The translations under genes were made by a program, and so were the position numbers. Below are positions 14,669 through 17,913 of a stretch of 17,913 bases of DNA, piece after piece (position 1 is the stretch's first letter; the number at the start of each line of letters is the position of its first letter). The notes beneath the pieces are model-generated. The model was given only the letters and a program-made list of their open reading frames with translations. It was not told where the DNA came from and made no database searches. Origin of the DNA: Dyella_B sp966430775 (GTDB taxonomy: Bacteria > Pseudomonadota > Gammaproteobacteria > Xanthomonadales > Rhodanobacteraceae); NCBI GenBank assembly GCA_966430775.1, contig CBJMMB010000082.1:1-17913 (forward strand). The letters run 5' to 3'.

Positions 14669-16606
14669 ATGAAGTCATTTCCCGCTCTTCGCATCAGCGT
14701 CATAGCGGCTGCCCTGATGCTGGCCATACCTGTTGCGCATGCCGGTACAACGGCGACATCCAGTGCTGCCAAATATGTTGCCGTTACTGATGCGAATCAA
14801 ACCTACGATGGTTTTATCGTGACCTACCGCGTCGGTACTTCCGAGCGCGGCAGCAGCGGCGCCGTCGTGCAAAACGTCCAGGCTGCGGCCAGCCGCGCAA
14901 GCCTCCATCTCGTCGGCACGACATCAACAGGCGGTAAGACGGCACCGCTGAGCGTTGTCTATCAACGCAAGCTCGCCGTCGGTTCCGACCTAGTGAATGT
15001 ATCGCGTGCATTGAGCCGTGCCGAGGCCAACGCACTGATGTTGCAACTCGCGGCCGATCCTGCGGTTGCCTACGTTGAACCTAATACCGTAATGCGTGCA
15101 GTGCGTGACTTCCGTGCCTCGAGCCCAACGAGCCCATTGGCCGCACCGCGCGCCGTCACGCCAAACGATCCGCTCTACGGTCGCTATCAATGGAATTTCT
15201 TCAACGCCATCGGTGGCGCCAACATCAATAACGCCTGGGATCTGGCCGACGGCACTGGCGTAACGGTCGCAGTACTGGATACCGGTATCACTGAGCACCC
15301 TGACTTGGATACATCTCTTGCCAATGCCGGCTATGACTTCTTGAGTAGCGCCTTCTACTCGGGACGTGATGCAGACGGCCGTGCATCGGGTGGATGGGAT
15401 CTCGGCGATTGGACCACCGAAGAGCCGTGGCTCAGCCAATGCGTAAGTGCCAGCAATCCTGCGGCAAACAGTAGCTGGCATGGCACGAATGTATCCGGTG
15501 TGATCGCGGAGCGGACCGATAATGGCGAGGGCTATGCCGGTATCGCCCACAACGCCAAGTTGCTGCCGGTACGAGTGCTGGGTCATTGCGGCGGCCCCAC
15601 TTCGGACATTGCTGATGCCATCGTGTGGGCCGCAGGCGGCCACGTCGATGGCGTACCCGACAATACGCATCCGGCCCAGGTCATCAATATGAGCCTGGGT
15701 GGTGGCGGGTCCTGCAGCGCGAGTAGCGCCTTCGGCCAGGCCATCGCTTTTGCCAACAGTAAAGGCGTGGCAGTCGTCGCGGCCGCAGGCAACAGCAATG
15801 CTGACGCCTCCCAGTTCAGCCCGGCCAGTTGTCCCGGCGCAATTGCAGTGGCATCCAATGGCGTTACCGGCAAACGCGCCTTCTATTCCAACTACGGCGC
15901 TACAGTGGTTTTGTCCGCGCCTGGCGGCGGGGTTTGTGTCAACGATGACCCTGCAACAGGCCAACAGGCCGATCCGGATGGGTTCGTATGGGCTGCGCTC
16001 AACGATGGCGAGAAGGGGCCAAGTGCTCCAGCCTATGGCCCCGGTTACGCCGGTACTTCGCAAGCTACGCCTCATGTTGCAGGGACCATTGCCTTGATGT
16101 TGGACGCGATGAAGGCAGCCGGTATGGAAGCTCCCAACCCGGCCGAGATCAGGAACATCCTGGTGCGCTCGGCCAAGCCGTTCCCGGTGACGCAGGATCA
16201 CCCGGTCGGGGCCGGCATCCTCGATGCCTATGCTGCAGTGAACCTGGCGCTTGGCAACGATGATGGCGGCGGGGACGAGCAGGCTACGCCTCTGGCGAAA
16301 GGCGTCATCCTGTCCGGCCAGGCCGGTGCGCCGGGTTCGAGCGCGCTGTACTCGATCACGGTGCCGGCCGGTGCCACCATGCTCAATATCCGCACGATGG
16401 GCGGCTCCGGCGACGTCAGCTTGTATGTGAAGACGGGCAGCGCACCGAATGCCGACGGCAGTGATGCGGATTTCACCTCCGCGCGCCCGGGTAACAACGA
16501 TGCGCTGGTGCTCGCCACGCCGCAGGCGGCGACCTACTACATCCGCGTGGCTGCCGGGGCCAGCCCGTACGCCAATGTCTCGGTGCTGGCCGACTACAGG
16601 CCGTAA
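14669..16606 (+). CDS. Secreted S8 (subtilisin-family) serine protease with PPC domain
   Basis: A 645-residue exported endopeptidase. Residues 1-25 are a Sec signal peptide ending AHA|G. A prodomain follows, ending near ADPAVAYVEPNTVM (about 129-142). The catalytic domain has the complete triad: Asp204 in VAVLDTGI, His271 in SSWHGTNVSG and Ser464 in AGTSQATPHVAG, with Asn375 in AAAGNSN as the oxyanion-hole residue. Residues about 541-645 form a bacterial pre-peptidase C-terminal (PPC) beta-domain (SALYSITVPAGAT through TYYIRVAAG), usually removed on maturation. There is no autotransporter barrel, so release from the cell probably uses the type II system encoded elsewhere (inference). The start at 14669 has AAGGAA 6 nt upstream; the frame opens earlier inside the adhesin, but that part is a shadow. 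It follows the adhesin by 100 nt on the same strand, and the adhesin is a conceivable substrate. Confidence 0.93.
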   Translation: MKSFPALRISVIAAALMLAIPVAHAGTTATSSAAKYVAVTDANQTYDGFIVTYRVGTSERGSSGAVVQNVQAAASRASLHLVGTTSTGGKTAPLSVVYQRKLAVGSDLVNVSRALSRAEANALMLQLAADPAVAYVEPNTVMRAVRDFRASSPTSPLAAPRAVTPNDPLYGRYQWNFFNAIGGANINNAWDLADGTGVTVAVLDTGITEHPDLDTSLANAGYDFLSSAFYSGRDADGRASGGWDLGDWTTEEPWLSQCVSASNPAANSSWHGTNVSGVIAERTDNGEGYAGIAHNAKLLPVRVLGHCGGPTSDIADAIVWAAGGHVDGVPDNTHPAQVINMSLGGGGSCSASSAFGQAIAFANSKGVAVVAAAGNSNADASQFSPASCPGAIAVASNGVTGKRAFYSNYGATVVLSAPGGGVCVNDDPATGQQADPDGFVWAALNDGEKGPSAPAYGPGYAGTSQATPHVAGTIALMLDAMKAAGMEAPNPAEIRNILVRSAKPFPVTQDHPVGAGILDAYAAVNLALGNDDGGGDEQATPLAKGVILSGQAGAPGSSALYSITVPAGATMLNIRTMGGSGDVSLYVKTGSAPNADGSDADFTSARPGNNDALVLATPQAATYYIRVAAGASPYANVSVLADYRP

Positions 16607-16662
16607 GCGTCCATTTCCTTCCGGCGTGGATCTTCGCATCCGGCAGGGTTTCGACACGTCCC

Positions 16663-16692
16663 ATTCCCCTTGTCGGCGACGACAGGGGGAAT
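16663..16692 (+). terminator. Rho-independent-like terminator after the protease gene
   Basis: ATTCCCCTTGTCG (16663-16675) and CGACAGGGGGAAT (16680-16692) form a 13-bp stem with one G-U pair and a GCGA loop. The plus strand then reads TTCGTTCGTCC, a modest T-rich tail. It lies about 57 nt past the protease stop and separates the protease from oxyR. Confidence 0.7.
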
Positions 16693-16784
16693 TTCGTTCG
16701 TCCGCCGTCTATTGAAGAGGTGCGGCTTGGCCATGGACGCGCGGGATGGATTTGGTTTGGAAGCATCTTTCTGGTCGATAGTAT

Positions 16785-16813
16785 TTCAATTATTTATAGT
16801 TCTTATCTATTAT
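16785..16813 (+). promoter_or_regulatory. oxyR promoter with OxyR-type half-site
   Basis: ATAGTTCTTATCTAT at 16796-16810 matches every fixed position of the OxyR motif ATAGnTnnnAnCTAT. It overlaps a likely -10, TATTAT (16808-16813, 5 of 6), with a weak -35 TTCAAT (16785-16790) at 17-nt spacing. A second motif copy at the canonical 22-nt step is not present, although an extra ATAG stands at 16778-16781. Overlap with the -10 fits autorepression, as known for E. coli oxyR. The match is direct; the function is inferred. Confidence 0.5.
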
Positions 16814-16838
16814 TGGCGCATCCCCAATCGAGGTAGCC

Positions 16839-17783
16839 ATGAACCTGCGCGACCTGCACTATCTCGTTTCTCTTGCCGAGCACCGTCACTTCGGGCGCGC
16901 GGCGGAAGCCTGTTTTGTCAGCCAGCCCACGCTGTCCACCCAGATCAAGAAGCTGGAAGAGGAACTGGGCGTGGCGCTGGTCGAGCGAACCCCGCGCAAG
17001 GTGCTGTTGACCGAGGTGGGCCGCGACATCGCCAATCGCGCGCGCGAAGTGCTCAATGAAATCGAGCAGATCAAGAGCATCGCCCGCCGCACGGTCGATC
17101 CGGAATCGGGCACGGTGCGGCTCGGCATCTTCCCGACGCTGGGGCCGTATCTGCTGCCGCACGTGATACCGATCGTGCGCGAGCGTTTCCCGCGTCTGGA
17201 ACTGCTGCTGGTCGAGGAAAAAACCGAAGTCGTGCTGCATCGCCTGCGCGAGGGAAAACTCGACGTCGGCATTCTCGCGCTGCCGATCCACGACGATAAC
17301 CTGCACGCGGAACTGCTGTTCGAAGAACCGTTCCTGTTGGCGGTGCCGCAGTCGCATCCGTTGGCGAAGCGCCAGTCGCTGAAGCTCAACGATCTGTCGG
17401 ATCAAAGCCTGCTATTGCTCGAAGACGGCCACTGCCTGCGCGACCAGGCGCTGGAGGTATGCCATATGGCCGGCGCCGGCGAAAAAAGCGGTTTCCGCGC
17501 CACCAGCCTGGAAACCTTGCGCCAGATGGTGGCCGCCAATGTCGGCATCACCTTGCTGCCCACGCTCGCGGTGAAGCCGCCGGTGGCGCCGGCACCGAAT
17601 CTGCAACTGGTGGAATTCAGCGGCCATCCGCCGAGCCGGCGCATCGCGATGGTATGGCGCAAGAGTTCGGCGATGAGCGGGTTCCTGAAACAGTTGGCGG
17701 ATGTGTTCAAGCATCTGCCGAATGATCTGCTCGACCCGCATACGGCGGCTGTCGCATCGGCGAAGCGGCGTCGGGTGGCTTGA
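16839..17783 (+). CDS. oxyR: LysR-family hydrogen peroxide sensor OxyR
   Basis: A 314-residue LysR-type regulator that senses hydrogen peroxide and activates defence genes. The N-terminal winged helix (residues 1-60) reads HFGRAAEACFVSQPTLSTQI. The effector domain holds the redox switch: LEDGHCLRDQALEVC puts the peroxidatic Cys at 199 and the resolving Cys at 208, the same numbers as in E. coli OxyR. The surrounding LGIFPTLGPYLLP, TSLETLRQMVAANVGITLLP and RIAMVWRKSS are also typical of OxyR. The ATG has GAGG 6 nt upstream. The C-terminal tail (about 295-314) is low-complexity and basic, ending KRRRVA. No catalase, peroxiredoxin or recG gene is adjacent on the visible side. The rubrerythrin at 2143-2562 is a plausible but distant functional partner. 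Its own promoter carries an OxyR-type half-site. Confidence 0.95.
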   Translation: MNLRDLHYLVSLAEHRHFGRAAEACFVSQPTLSTQIKKLEEELGVALVERTPRKVLLTEVGRDIANRAREVLNEIEQIKSIARRTVDPESGTVRLGIFPTLGPYLLPHVIPIVRERFPRLELLLVEEKTEVVLHRLREGKLDVGILALPIHDDNLHAELLFEEPFLLAVPQSHPLAKRQSLKLNDLSDQSLLLLEDGHCLRDQALEVCHMAGAGEKSGFRATSLETLRQMVAANVGITLLPTLAVKPPVAPAPNLQLVEFSGHPPSRRIAMVWRKSSAMSGFLKQLADVFKHLPNDLLDPHTAAVASAKRRRVA

Positions 17784-17867
17784 TAGTCGTGAAGGTTCAG
17801 CCTTCGCCCACAGCTATTTTGAAGGTTGCGTCGCCAGAACAAAGATGAGTCGAGCCGAGCGCATGAG

Positions 17868-17907
17868 CCCCTCTCCCTCCGGGAGAGGGGTTGGGGTGAG
17901 GGTACGA
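17868..17907. repeat. Intergenic hairpin repeat (CCCTCTCCC type)
   Basis: CCCCTCTCCC (17868-17877) and GGGAGAGGGG (17881-17890) are exact inverted copies around a 3-nt loop, followed by TTGGGGTGAGGGTA. I recognise this layout as a common intergenic repeat in gamma- and betaproteobacterial genomes. It lies about 85 nt past the oxyR stop and may act as a transcription end. The window stops just after it, so the full element cannot be bounded. Confidence 0.6.
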
Positions 17908-17913
17908 GCAGCG

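Noticed and set aside
14990..16657. A 555-codon minus-strand open frame
   Set aside because: It is antisense to the S8 protease with its complete catalytic triad.
17790..17804. A GAAGG/CCTTC hairpin as the oxyR terminator
   Set aside because: The stem is only 5 bp and no T-run follows directly; it is not distinguishable from chance.

Overview
The window is GC-rich bacterial DNA. Gene content and repeat style suggest a gammaproteobacterium of the Xanthomonadales (Rhodanobacteraceae or Xanthomonadaceae, such as Dyella, Luteibacter or Rhodanobacter). This placement is inferred from a XadA-like trimeric adhesin, an S8 protease with a PPC domain, an OxyR with Cys199/Cys208, and short inverted intergenic repeats. 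No database search was possible.

Left part (1-5444, all minus strand). A three-gene stress/redox cluster reads rubrerythrin-like diiron protein (2562-2143), then a GlpC/heterodisulfide-reductase-like Fe-S protein (1999-656), then a DUF3501 protein (653-72). The last two are separated by 2 nt. A 35-bp-arm inverted repeat sits between the rubrerythrin gene and the Fe-S gene. A degenerate single unit of the same repeat abuts the DUF3501 stop. Upstream lies a secreted M1 zinc aminopeptidase (5444-2760), whose best start is a GTG behind a perfect AGGAGG.

Middle (5445-6897). A divergent intergenic region carries a 12-bp palindrome and is followed by an orphan OmpR-type response regulator (5557-6342, +). 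After it come 555 bases without a convincing gene. They hold mutually exclusive hairpins, a near-perfect 12-bp-arm hairpin and a triple 9-bp repeat, and look like a long 5' regulatory region for the next gene.

Right part (6898-17783, plus strand). A 7.67-kb gene encodes a 2556-residue trimeric autotransporter adhesin. It has an ESPR-type extended signal peptide, eight beta-roll head segments each closed by a neck, a stalk and a YadA anchor. A hairpin terminator follows, then a secreted subtilisin-family (S8) protease with a prodomain and PPC domain (14669-16606), a good terminator, and OxyR (16839-17783) with an OxyR-type half-site in its own promoter. The window ends in a hairpin of a common intergenic repeat type.

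Working together: the left cluster and OxyR both point to peroxide and iron/redox stress handling, but are far apart. The adhesin and protease are adjacent, both exported, and could form a surface attachment and release pair; this is inference. I found no mobile-element gene, CRISPR array, tRNA or rRNA. The unusual material is the adhesin's internal duplication and aromatic neck inserts, and the structured DNA upstream of it.
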